A DNA stretch of 40,495 nt from positions 1 through 40,495 of the forward strand of contig JAFAOS010000167.1 in NCBI GenBank assembly GCA_019247515.1. The letters are read 5' to 3'. Under the pieces are notes generated by a model. It was given only the letters and a program-made list of their open reading frames with translations. It did no database searches and was not told where the DNA came from. The DNA is from Chloroflexota bacterium (GTDB taxonomy: Bacteria > Chloroflexota > UBA6077 > CF-72). Below are positions 26,094 to 33,924 of the stretch, piece after piece. Position numbers and translations under genes: made by a program. Within the stretch, counting starts at the first letter, position 1. Each line of letters begins with the position of its first letter.

Positions 26094-26989
26094 TCAGACG
26101 CTCAGCGCGCTGAAGCGATTTTCCAGGTCCTGGACCTCCGGTAGTCCGATGAAGTCGAGGAATTCGCCGAACGGCGGCAGGTTGTCCATCGCCGCCGCGG
26201 GCGTGCCGTCCGCACAAATGACCTTCAGCAGCTCGCGGATGCCGCGCGTCGCGGCCAGCAGCGCGCCAATGGAAAAATAATGATGCGAAAGCCAAGCTGG
26301 CGAAGATACGCGTAACTGACGGGTGGCGTCTTGCCGCCCTCCGCCCAGTTGAACAGCAGCGGCACGTCCTCCAGCTCGCGAGCCACGGTTTCGATCTCCG
26401 CTTCGCTCTGCGGCGCTTCGAAGAAGATCACGTCCGCACCGGCCTCGCGATACCGACGCGCGCGTTGCAAGGCCGCCTCCATGCCCTCCACCGCGCGCGC
26501 GTCGGTCCGCGCGATGAGCACCAGGTCCGACCGTCGCGCCGCGACCGCGGCGTGGAGCTTGGCGACCATCTCTCCGGCGGGCACGAGCTGCTTGCCCTCC
26601 ATGTGGCCGCACTTCTTGGGCGCAAGCTGGTCCTCGATGTGGATCGCCGCCACGCCGGCTTGCTCGTACTCGTGCACGGTGCGAATGACGTTGATCGGAT
26701 TGCCGTAGCCGGTGTCGGCGTCGGCAATGACCGGCACCCCGACGGCCTCGACGATGCGATGCGCGTTGGTGACCATTTCTGAGAGGCCCAGCAGTCCCAC
26801 GTCGGGCCGACCGAGCAGGCTTGCCGCCGTGCCGAAACCCGTCATATAGACGGCCAGAAACCCGGCGGCCTCGATGAGCCGCGCGCTCAACGCGTCGTAC
26901 GCGCCCGGGGCAAGCACGGGCTCGGGTCGCTGGAGAAGCTCGCGCAAGGAAGCTCCGCGCGGCTGCTGGCCATTCAAAAACGCGCCCAT
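26094..26989 (-). pseudogene. Isocitrate lyase/PEP mutase family protein, interrupted by a frameshift
   Basis: The gene encodes a TIM-barrel lyase of the methylisocitrate lyase, phosphonomutase and oxaloacetate hydrolase superfamily. Part one (26989 down to about 26275) has the metal motif ADADTGYGNP and the catalytic loop QLAPKKCGHMEG with the key Cys. After ...LRQLGFRIIIFP the frame changes: the continuing protein (IGALLAATRGIRELL to FSALSV, stop at 26094) is in the neighbouring frame. The break lies at a run of five A (26273-26277); one missing base in this run would restore the frame. Length without the break would be about 299 residues, normal for the family. It could be a real lesion or a sequencing slip; with the Cys loop intact, the restored protein would be active. 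It is downstream of the APH-fold gene on the same strand. Confidence 0.8.
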
Positions 26990-27011
26990 ACGGCCAAGCG
27001 TAACCCCTTCG

Positions 27012-27054
27012 CCCTCTGGGAGAGGGCTGGGGTGAGGGTCCCTCTGGGAGAGGT
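27012..27054. repeat. Dispersed CCCTCTGGGAG repeat between two minus-strand genes
   Basis: Two copies of ccctctgggagagg (27012-27025 and 27040-27053) flank ctggggtgagggt. The same core GAGAGGGyTGGGGTGAGGG is found at 17933-17951. The element ends one base before the APH-like gene stop. This is a dispersed intergenic repeat of the type widespread in high-GC bacterial genomes; it could act as a hairpin, a terminator or an mRNA stabiliser. Confidence 0.7.
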
Positions 27055-27945
27055 TCAGTATGGACGCAGACCCGCGCGCCGTTTCCAGGTCTGCGTCCAA
27101 CGACGCATGCGCGCCAGGTCGCTCCGCTGGAGCCAGACGCCGGGGCGTCCGAGCTTGGGCTCCAGGTCGCGCTGCATCATGCTGCCCGCCCAGGCGTAGA
27201 ACAGGGCCATGTCGCGTGGCTCGCCTCGCACGCGGCCGTAGCCCACGCGCCACGCCGACTCCAGCACCACGCGGAGGCCGGAGGCGAGTACAGACGCTGC
27301 CCCCGGCGGGAGTGGCGCCAGACGGAGCAGGCTGACCGTGCGGGCGATGTCCGCGCGCGGGTCGCCAACCGACGCGTTGGCCCAGTCGAGCACACCCGTG
27401 AGGTCTCCGTCGGCCACCATCACGTTCAGCGGGTGGTAGTCGAGGTGCAGGAGCACACCAGGACTCCGATTCGCGCCGGACAGGCGTTGCCGCAGCGCAA
27501 GCTCTGCTTCGCCGGCGCGCGTAATCCAGTCGGGCAGCCGCTGACGCAATGTCTCAGGAACGGGCGCCGAGTGAATGCGGGCGTGCAACTGGCCCATGGC
27601 CACGCCCAGGGTCCACACCCGCCAGGGATGCGCGCGGACCGCGTCCAGCACAGGCTCTCCGGCGCACCACGCCATCAGCAGCGCCGGGCGGTCCCTCCAG
27701 ACCGTGCTGGCGTGGACAGCTGGCACCGGCAAGCCTGCCGCCGCGCCGGCGGCCAGGACCGCCTGTTCGCGCTCGCACTGGCTCGCCTGCTCTGGCCGGA
27801 ACACGCGCAGCGCGTAGGTAGCCGTGGCGTCCTCCACGCGCCAGATGGCGGTATCCCAACCTCCCGCCACTCGCGCGACGTGTTTCGGTTCCGTTACGCC
27901 GAGGCCGGCGAGGACCTCGCGCGCGTCGCCGTCGTACAAGCTCAT
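27055..27945 (-). CDS. Aminoglycoside phosphotransferase-fold (APH) kinase
   Basis: A 296-residue cytoplasmic kinase-like protein. The catalytic loop is LLHLDYHPLNVMV (H-x-D-x-x-x-x-N) and the metal-binding segment is GVLDWANASVGDPRADIAR. The Lys-side lobe has ATYALRVFRP. This is the fold of aminoglycoside phosphotransferases, homoserine and choline kinases and others; the sequence gives no reason to call it an antibiotic resistance gene. GAGGGGG lies about 8 nt before the ATG at 27945. It is divergent from the ABC-transporter operon and upstream of the frameshifted lyase gene. Confidence 0.83.
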   Translation of the reverse strand: MSLYDGDAREVLAGLGVTEPKHVARVAGGWDTAIWRVEDATATYALRVFRPEQASQCEREQAVLAAGAAAGLPVPAVHASTVWRDRPALLMAWCAGEPVLDAVRAHPWRVWTLGVAMGQLHARIHSAPVPETLRQRLPDWITRAGEAELALRQRLSGANRSPGVLLHLDYHPLNVMVADGDLTGVLDWANASVGDPRADIARTVSLLRLAPLPPGAASVLASGLRVVLESAWRVGYGRVRGEPRDMALFYAWAGSMMQRDLEPKLGRPGVWLQRSDLARMRRWTQTWKRRAGLRPY

Positions 27946-27982
27946 GCGCCAGCCCCCTCGACGATGTAATCACAGCGTCCCC

Positions 27983-28011
27983 TTGACGTCCGCCCTGGAA
28001 AATTGTGCAAT
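27983..28011 (+). promoter_or_regulatory. Candidate sigma70-type promoter of the sugar transporter operon
   Basis: TTGACG (27983-27988) and TGCAAT (28006-28011) are 17 bp apart, the preferred spacing. The -10 match is 4 of 6. The transcript would start near 28018, leaving a leader of about 50 nt before the ATG at 28072. This is the best -35/-10 pair in the window. Confidence 0.5.
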
Positions 28012-28031
28012 CCTGCACCGATGTGCATGCA
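28005..28031 (+). promoter_or_regulatory. Candidate operator: GTGCA/TGCAC palindromes over the -10 box
   Basis: GTGCA-ATCC-TGCAC (28005-28018) is an inverted repeat lying on the -10 box, followed by TGCATGCA (28024-28031). A regulator bound here would block or alter initiation. The SorC/DeoR-type regulator four genes downstream is the natural candidate, as such regulators often control their own transporter operon. This link is an inference; no footprint can be seen from sequence. Confidence 0.4.
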
Positions 28032-28032
28032 G

Positions 28033-28053
28033 GCGCGCCACTTTCGGGCGCGC
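28033..28053 (+). promoter_or_regulatory. Hairpin in the 5' leader of the transporter operon
   Basis: GCGCGCC (28033-28039) pairs with GGCGCGC (28047-28053), a 7-bp G+C-only stem with loop ACTTTCG. It lies just upstream of the GGGGG ribosome-binding site of the solute-binding protein gene. It could stabilise the message 5' end or affect translation. Confidence 0.45.
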
Positions 28054-28071
28054 GAACACAGGGGGTAAGCG

Positions 28072-29490
28072 ATGACTCTGAGCCGCAGGCGTCTCCTCGG
28101 TACGTTCAGTCTTGGCGCGGGCGCAGTGGTGCTGGCTGCTTGCGGTCAGTCCTCGACCTCTGCACCGGCCGCTCCAGCCGCAACCAGCGCGCCCGCCGCG
28201 CCCGGGGCGACCAGCGCACCCGCCGCGGCGGCGCCGGCGGCCGGCGGCGGCGGCGGGCCAGTCACGCTGAGTGTCATCTCGTGGAACTCGGGCTCGAGCT
28301 CCGAGGCCTTCCAGAACGCGATCAACCAGATCAACACCCAGTTCAAGCAGAAGCGGCCCAACGTCACCGTCAACTTCGAGCTGCTCGGGCAGGGCGCGAC
28401 GTGGACGCAGGCGCAGACCTCGCGCATCTCCTCCCAGACGACCGACCTGACCGCCAACTACGGCTTCGCGCCGCAGGACATCATCAACTTCCAGCCCGAC
28501 CAGCAGTTCCTCGACCTGTCCGGCTTGCCGTCGATCAAGAACTTCGACCAGATCAATGTCGATCGCTTCATGACCTGGAAGGGCAAGGTCTGGCAGATGA
28601 CGCTCGCCTACGTCGGCCACGTCGTGTGGACCAACCAGGACATGCTGGACAAGTACGGCCTCAAGGCGCCCACGACCTATGCCGAATGGACATCGATGGC
28701 GGACACCCTCAAATCCAAGGGCGAGACGCCGATCCTGTACGCGGCCAAGCCCTCGACGGCGCTGACCCGCTACACGAGCATGCTCGAGATGAACGTTGGT
28801 CGGCCCGCGCACCCGACCTTCTGGTCTGACCTGCTGGTGACTGGCAAAGCTGACTTCACCACGCCCGAGTGGATCGAGTCGTTCCGGCGCGCCAAGGAGT
28901 TCGTCAACAACGAGTTCGACCCGGCCTTCAGCGGCATCGACTACCCCACGAGTGCCGGCATCTTCGCTACTGGCAAGTACGCGATGTGGCCCGAGGGCTC
29001 GTTCTCGGGCGGCGACATCATGGCCGCCAAACCGACGTTCCAGAAGCTGGGCGCGTTCAACGCCACCTTCTCCGACGATCCGAATGCGAATGCCGTTCAG
29101 CCAGTGTACGGCGATATCAGCTGGTCTGGCCTGCGTTACAGCAAGAACTCCGACGTGGTCCTGGACTGGATTGACTTCTTCGGGCAGAAGGAGAACTTCC
29201 AGAGCTTCATGCAGGTGCTCCAGTACTACCCGACGCAGGGCATTCAGCTCACGGGGCCAGTTCCGCAGGCCGAGGGGCCGCTGCTGGCCAAGACGGCGGT
29301 GTCACAGGTGCGGCTGCCGCTGCCGGGCATGACGTATGACAACCAGTGGTCGGAGCTGCTGCTGTCCGACCAGTACACGCCCGAGAGCTACGCCCAGTAC
29401 GTGCAGAAGAACTTCGATGACTCGCGGCCGCAGTGGCAGAAGTACATCGGCATGTTCGACCAGGACTGGGCGAAGCTGTACTTTGGCTAG
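28072..29490 (+). CDS. Sugar ABC transporter solute-binding lipoprotein
   Basis: A 472-residue extracytoplasmic solute-binding protein of the carbohydrate (family 1) type. The signal has Arg5-Arg6-Arg7 before LLGTFSLGAGAVVLAAC, so it may use the Tat route, and the lipobox puts the lipid-modified Cys at residue 24. An Ala/Pro/Thr/Ser linker extends to about residue 62. The mature domain starts VTLSVISWNSG; landmarks are GKVWQMTLAYVGHVVWTNQDML (ligand entrance) and GKYAMWPEGSF. The RBS is GGGGG before the ATG. It is the first gene of a sugar import operon with two permeases. The sugar is not readable from sequence. Confidence 0.9.
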   Translation: MTLSRRRLLGTFSLGAGAVVLAACGQSSTSAPAAPAATSAPAAPGATSAPAAAAPAAGGGGGPVTLSVISWNSGSSSEAFQNAINQINTQFKQKRPNVTVNFELLGQGATWTQAQTSRISSQTTDLTANYGFAPQDIINFQPDQQFLDLSGLPSIKNFDQINVDRFMTWKGKVWQMTLAYVGHVVWTNQDMLDKYGLKAPTTYAEWTSMADTLKSKGETPILYAAKPSTALTRYTSMLEMNVGRPAHPTFWSDLLVTGKADFTTPEWIESFRRAKEFVNNEFDPAFSGIDYPTSAGIFATGKYAMWPEGSFSGGDIMAAKPTFQKLGAFNATFSDDPNANAVQPVYGDISWSGLRYSKNSDVVLDWIDFFGQKENFQSFMQVLQYYPTQGIQLTGPVPQAEGPLLAKTAVSQVRLPLPGMTYDNQWSELLLSDQYTPESYAQYVQKNFDDSRPQWQKYIGMFDQDWAKLYFG

Positions 29491-29519
29491 ATCGGTTGCC
29501 CTGACCGGATAAAACGAAG

Positions 29520-30404
29520 ATGAGTCGCACCGCCGGCGTCTGGCCATACGTGTGCCTGGCACCGGCTCTCATCGCGTTCCTTTTGCTCGAAGTCCTGCCG
29601 GCGTTGGCCACGTCGATCTTCTCGCTGACCGACTACACCGGTCTGCCAGGCGCGGCCATCCACTGGGTCGGCCTGGACAACTACACGAGCCTGTTTGTCG
29701 CGCAGCAGTCGTTCTTGCTGCGCGCACTCGGGGTCACGGCGATCTTCTCGCTGATGGTCACGGCGCTCCAGAACGGAGTCGCTGTGCTGATCGCCTGGCT
29801 GCTGAACTCGCAGTTGCGTGGCCAGCTTGCCGTGCGGTCGCTGGTGTTCCTGCCGGTCGTGCTCGGCGCGACCATCAACGGGCTCACCTGGTACGTGATG
29901 TTCAATCCGCTCAGCGGTCCGGTCACGTTGTTGCTCCAGCATTTCGCCATCCGCGCAAACTTGCTCGGCACTGCCGCCACCGCGCTGTACGCGGTGATCT
30001 GGGTCCAGATCTGGGCGAACCTCGGATTCAGCATGATGATCTACCTGGCCGGCATGCAGGCGATCCCGATGGAGATCTACGAAGCCGGCAAGATCGACGG
30101 CACCTCCGCCTGGAGTGGATTCCGCTTCCTGACGATCCCCCTGCTCGGGCCGAGCATCACCATCAACGTGTTGCTGGCGATCATCGGCACCATCACCGGA
30201 TTCGAGCTGATCTTTGTCCTGACGGACGGCGGTCCGGCGTTGGCGACGCAGACACTCGGCATCTGGGTGTTCAACCAGGCGTTTTTCAGCAACACGCATT
30301 TGCCGGGCTTCGCCGCGGCCATCGCGATGGTGCAATTTGTGATCGTGATCGCCATCGCGCTGGTGATGCAGCACCAGCTGCGGCGGCGGGAGGTCGTCCT
30401 GTGA
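29520..30404 (+). CDS. Sugar ABC transporter permease (MalF-type)
   Basis: A 294-residue membrane protein with about six transmembrane helices, the first being YVCLAPALIAFLLLEVLPAL. The EAA-loop, which contacts the ATPase, reads EAGKIDGTSAWSGFRFLTIPLL near residue 190. It pairs with the following permease. The gap to the solute-binding gene is 29 bp. The last bases overlap the GTG start of the next gene (GTGA). Confidence 0.88.
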   Translation: MSRTAGVWPYVCLAPALIAFLLLEVLPALATSIFSLTDYTGLPGAAIHWVGLDNYTSLFVAQQSFLLRALGVTAIFSLMVTALQNGVAVLIAWLLNSQLRGQLAVRSLVFLPVVLGATINGLTWYVMFNPLSGPVTLLLQHFAIRANLLGTAATALYAVIWVQIWANLGFSMMIYLAGMQAIPMEIYEAGKIDGTSAWSGFRFLTIPLLGPSITINVLLAIIGTITGFELIFVLTDGGPALATQTLGIWVFNQAFFSNTHLPGFAAAIAMVQFVIVIAIALVMQHQLRRREVVL

Positions 30405-31276
30405 TTGGAGAGGACACCGTCGACCTGGCGGTCTCGGAGCGTCGCTCCGCCGGCGTGCGGGTCGGGCTGCGGCCCGCGACGCTGGCCGCGTACCTGGTCC
30501 TGGCGCTGCTCGCGCTCATCTACGTGATTCCGCTGGCCTTCGTGCTGTTCGTGTCGCTGATGTCGTCGCGGCAGTTTGCCCTCAACGCGGCGTCTTTTCC
30601 GGACCCGATCATGTGGTCGAACTATCCGACCGCATGGGTGAAGGGCACGTTCAACATCTACTTCCTCAACACCCTGCTGTACACCTTCACGATCGTTGCC
30701 GTGACGCTGGTCATCTCCACACTGGCGTCCTTCCCCATCGCGCGCGGGCATTTGCGCGGGACGAACGTCTTCTATCTGGTGTTCCTGTCCGGCATCCTGC
30801 TGCCCGCGGGGATCATTCCCCAGTTTTTCATCTTGCAGCAGCTTGGGCTGTTCAACACGCAGCTGGGCTACATCCTGCTGTGGTGCAGTCGGGTTGCGCT
30901 GCCCATCTTCATCCTGACCGGTTTCATCAAGACCATCCCGACCGAGCTCGACGACGCGGCCGCGATCGACGGCTGTCCCTACATTCGGTACGTCTTTCAG
31001 ATCATCATGCCGCTGCTCAAACCGGCGCTGAGTGTGGTCGCGCTGATCCTGGCGATCCGCGTGTGGAACGACATCATCGGCCCCGTGATCTTCTTGCCGT
31101 CCAGAGACATCAAGCCGATCTCGGCCGGTTTGCTTCAGTTCTTTGCCGAAAATGCCGCCGATTGGACCCTGATCGCCGCCGCGATTCTGATCACCGCGTC
31201 ACCACTGGTGCTGCTGTACGTGTTCGCCCAGCGCTACATCATCGCGGGCGTCACCGGCGGCGCCATCAAGGGCTGA
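30401..31276 (+). CDS. Sugar ABC transporter permease (MalG-type)
   Basis: A 291-residue permease with six transmembrane helices. The EAA-loop reads DDAAAIDGCPYIRYVFQIIMPLL near residue 190, and AARYLVLALLALIYVIPL-type hydrophobic segments start the protein. The GTG start at 30401 overlaps the stop of the first permease, and GGGAGG lies about 7 nt upstream. The open frame extends further upstream, but that part is a shadow of the first permease. No ABC ATPase gene follows, so the ATPase is shared or encoded elsewhere. Confidence 0.88.
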   Translation: MIGEDTVDLAVSERRSAGVRVGLRPATLAAYLVLALLALIYVIPLAFVLFVSLMSSRQFALNAASFPDPIMWSNYPTAWVKGTFNIYFLNTLLYTFTIVAVTLVISTLASFPIARGHLRGTNVFYLVFLSGILLPAGIIPQFFILQQLGLFNTQLGYILLWCSRVALPIFILTGFIKTIPTELDDAAAIDGCPYIRYVFQIIMPLLKPALSVVALILAIRVWNDIIGPVIFLPSRDIKPISAGLLQFFAENAADWTLIAAAILITASPLVLLYVFAQRYIIAGVTGGAIKG

Positions 31277-31279
31277 CGA

Positions 31280-32347
31280 GTGGAGGAGGATCTCGGGACG
31301 CGGCTGCTGGTGAAGGTGGCGCAGCTGTACCACCTGCAGGGACTGAACCAGGATCAGATCGCGCGTCAGGTCGGCGTCTCGCGCTCCAAGGTGTCGCGCA
31401 TGGTGAAGGAAGCGCGTGAGCGGGGGCTTGTCGAGATCAGCATCCACTACCCGACGCGCTTCTCGCTGGACCTCGAGCGGCGGCTGGAGTCGGAGCTCGG
31501 GCTGCGGGAGGCGGTGGTGGTCAACGCCGGCGGAGTCGTTGGTGCGCAGGGCCGCGGCTCGGTCGCCGGCGCGGCGGCGGACTACCTGGTGCGCGTACTC
31601 CAACCGGGCGATGTGCTCGGCGTATCCGGTGGCGAAACCGTTGCGCTCGCCGCGCAGCTCATGCCGACCACCGCTGTTGGCAACGTGAGCGTCGTTCAGC
31701 TGGGCACCGCCGTCGCGTATCTCGGCGACAGGGCGGCGTACTCGTCGGCGGAGGTTGCGCGGCAAATCGCCCAGAAGCTCGGCAGCATGGACCGCCTGAT
31801 GCTGATCCCGATTCCGTCGCTGCTCGACAACGAATCGATCCGCGACGCACTGCTGCGCGACACGAGCGTGAGGCAGGCGATGGCGCGTCTGGGCAGTTGC
31901 AGCGTGGCGCTGGTTGGCATCGGCGCGGTGTCGGCGGCGGCGCGCCGCGTGCCTGACGAGGCGGACGGTCCGGCAGCGCGGCCGTCGGAACCCAGACAGG
32001 TGCTGCCGGTCACCGACGCGGAAGTGGCCGAGCTGCAAAGCGCGGGCGCCGTCGGCGAGATCTGCTCGAGGTTCTTTGACGCCGCCGGAGCGCAGTGTGT
32101 GACGTCGCTCGATCGACGGATGGTGGCGCTGGATCTGAACCAGCTGCGAGCGGTGCCGCTGGTGGTCGGCGTGGCCCGCGGCCAACGCAAAGCGGCTGCC
32201 ATCCTGGCGGCGGTGCGCGGTGGTTACGTGAAATCGCTGGTGACCGACGACGCTACCGCCGCCGCGGTGCTGGCGCTCGACCGCGCGCGCATCGAGCCGT
32301 CGGTTGGACCTACCAGGCAGCCGTCCGCGCTCGGCAAGCTGACTTGA
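31280..32347 (+). CDS. SorC/DeoR-type sugar-binding transcriptional regulator
   Basis: A 355-residue regulator. Residues 12-45 hold a winged-helix DNA-binding domain (YHLQGLNQDQIARQVGVSRSKVSRMVKEARERGLV). The rest resembles the SorC sugar-binding domain: PGDVLGVSGGETVALAAQLMP, AELQSAGAVGEICSRFFDA, TSLDRRMVALDLNQLRAVPLVVGVARGQRKAAAILAAVRGGYVKSLVTDDATAAAVL. It would bind a sugar phosphate and control its own operon. The GTG start is 3 nt after the permease stop. Its TGA overlaps the TTG start of the GroEL-like gene (TTGA), so the two are coupled. Confidence 0.9.
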   Translation: MEEDLGTRLLVKVAQLYHLQGLNQDQIARQVGVSRSKVSRMVKEARERGLVEISIHYPTRFSLDLERRLESELGLREAVVVNAGGVVGAQGRGSVAGAAADYLVRVLQPGDVLGVSGGETVALAAQLMPTTAVGNVSVVQLGTAVAYLGDRAAYSSAEVARQIAQKLGSMDRLMLIPIPSLLDNESIRDALLRDTSVRQAMARLGSCSVALVGIGAVSAAARRVPDEADGPAARPSEPRQVLPVTDAEVAELQSAGAVGEICSRFFDAAGAQCVTSLDRRMVALDLNQLRAVPLVVGVARGQRKAAAILAAVRGGYVKSLVTDDATAAAVLALDRARIEPSVGPTRQPSALGKLT

Positions 32348-33924
32348 TCCTGTTCGCCCCGGCCGCGCGCGCGGCGCTCTTGCGCGGAATGGGTTTGATG
32401 ACGGACCTGATGCGGCCGACCATCGGGCCCGTCGGCCGCACGGTCGCCATCGCGCCCATCGGCAATAACGGGCCGCCGGAAATTCTGGACAACGCGGCGA
32501 CCATCGCGCGGCGGACCATCCAGCTCGCCGATCCGTACGAGGATATGGGCGCCATGCTCGTCCGCGATCTGGCCCTGCGCGTCTCCGAGCAGGTTGGCGA
32601 CGGCGGCGCGACGGCAGCCGTCCTGGCGCACTCCCTGGTTCGCGCGGCAGCCAGGTGTGCCGCCGCGGGCTGCAGCCCGGTGCTGCTCAGGCACGGCATC
32701 GAACGCGGCCTGCAAGTGGCTCGCTCGGCGCTCGAGCGCCAGGCGCATTCGATCGAGTCGGCGGCCGAGATCGCCGATGTCGTCGCCGGGTCCCTCCGCA
32801 ACGCGCGGCTGGCGGCGATGGTTGGCGAGATCGTCGACTCGGTCGGGTCGGAGGGCGCCGTTCTCTTTGAGAATGCGGCCGAGCCGACGACCAGCTACGA
32901 GTATGTCGACGGCGTGCGCTGGAACGAAGGCTACCTGTCGTATTTTCTGCTGAAGCCGGGCGAAACCACCGGTCGCCTCCTCAATCCCCGCGTGCTGCTG
33001 ACCGACCATCCGGTCGAGCGCGCCGAACAACTCGTGCCCGCGCTCGAGGCGTGTGTCGCGGCGGGCGATCGCGACCTGCTGGTCATCGCCCCGGAGGTAC
33101 GCGATTCGGCCATGAGCCTGCTGGTGGTCAACCGCGAGCGCGGCCTGCTCGACGGTGCGCTGGCTGTCAAAGCGCCCACGTATGGCGAGCAGCAAACCCG
33201 CATCCTCGAGGACCTCGCCCTGCTGACGGGCGGACGCTGCGTGCATGCCGGCTGGGGTGAGTCGCTCGCCAGCGTGACCGGCGAGCACCTGGGGCGGGCC
33301 CGCCAGGCGTGGGCCACCCGAGCGGCATTCGGCATCGTGGGTGGACTCGGCCGCAAAGAGGCGATCCGCGAACGGATCGCCGAGATCCGCGCCGAGCTCA
33401 GAGCCACGCGCGCTGACCCACCGCTGTGTGCCAAGCTGAGGGAACGGATCGGCAATCTGTCCGGTATGTCGGCAGTGGTTCGCGTCGGTGCCCCGACGCC
33501 CGGCGAGCAGGTCGATTTGCGACTGCGCCTCGAAGCGGCCGTCATGGCCGGCCGCCTGGCGGTGGAGCGCGGGGTCGTCCCCGGCGGCGGGGGCGCGCTG
33601 GTCGGCTGCATTCCGAGTTTGGAAGCGCTGGAGCTCGAGTTGGTCGGCGACGAGGCAGCCGGCGTACGAATGCTGGTGGAGTCGCTGACGGAGCCGATGC
33701 GCGCGATCGTCGCCAATGCCGGTCTGGAGGCGGACCCCATCGTGTACGTCGCCCGCAGCCGCGGTCCCGGCTGGACCTTCGACGTCCTCCGGCGTGAGTG
33801 GCTCGACGCCTCACGCGGCGGCGTCGTGGACCCCCTGTCGGTGGCGCTGGCCGCGCTGGATTCAGCCGTCAGCGCCGCCGCGGCGGCGCTGACGGCCGAC
33901 GTGCTGGTCGTCAGTCACCCGTGA
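32344..33924 (+). CDS. GroEL-like chaperonin paralogue (Cpn60 fold), ATPase Asp398 replaced
   Basis: A 526-residue divergent group I chaperonin. Landmarks are ILFAPAARAALLRG (N-terminal), GPVGRTV, VGDGGATAAVLA (Asp86 retained; the usual GDGTTTAT is altered), GYLSYFLLKP (apical domain), LTGGRC and ERGVVPGGGG near 408-417. Counting from the TTG start, position 398 is Ala (codon 33535-33537) with no gap to Arg404 and the GGG loop. GroEL has Asp398 there, which is needed for ATP hydrolysis. The Asp52 region reads DN and is uncertain. The C-terminus lacks the GGM tail. The TTG overlaps the SorC stop. No GroES-like gene follows. It is probably a specialised, ATPase-poor member, not the housekeeping chaperonin. 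Confidence 0.88.
   Translation: MILFAPAARAALLRGMGLMTDLMRPTIGPVGRTVAIAPIGNNGPPEILDNAATIARRTIQLADPYEDMGAMLVRDLALRVSEQVGDGGATAAVLAHSLVRAAARCAAAGCSPVLLRHGIERGLQVARSALERQAHSIESAAEIADVVAGSLRNARLAAMVGEIVDSVGSEGAVLFENAAEPTTSYEYVDGVRWNEGYLSYFLLKPGETTGRLLNPRVLLTDHPVERAEQLVPALEACVAAGDRDLLVIAPEVRDSAMSLLVVNRERGLLDGALAVKAPTYGEQQTRILEDLALLTGGRCVHAGWGESLASVTGEHLGRARQAWATRAAFGIVGGLGRKEAIRERIAEIRAELRATRADPPLCAKLRERIGNLSGMSAVVRVGAPTPGEQVDLRLRLEAAVMAGRLAVERGVVPGGGGALVGCIPSLEALELELVGDEAAGVRMLVESLTEPMRAIVANAGLEADPIVYVARSRGPGWTFDVLRREWLDASRGGVVDPLSVALAALDSAVSAAAAALTADVLVVSHP

Noticed and set aside
27055-27945. Antibiotic resistance gene
   Set aside because: Only the generic APH-fold kinase motifs are present, and this fold also covers many housekeeping kinases.
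32344-33924. Housekeeping groEL
   Set aside because: Asp398 is replaced, the GDGTTTAT motif is altered, the GGM tail is missing and no groES gene is adjacent.
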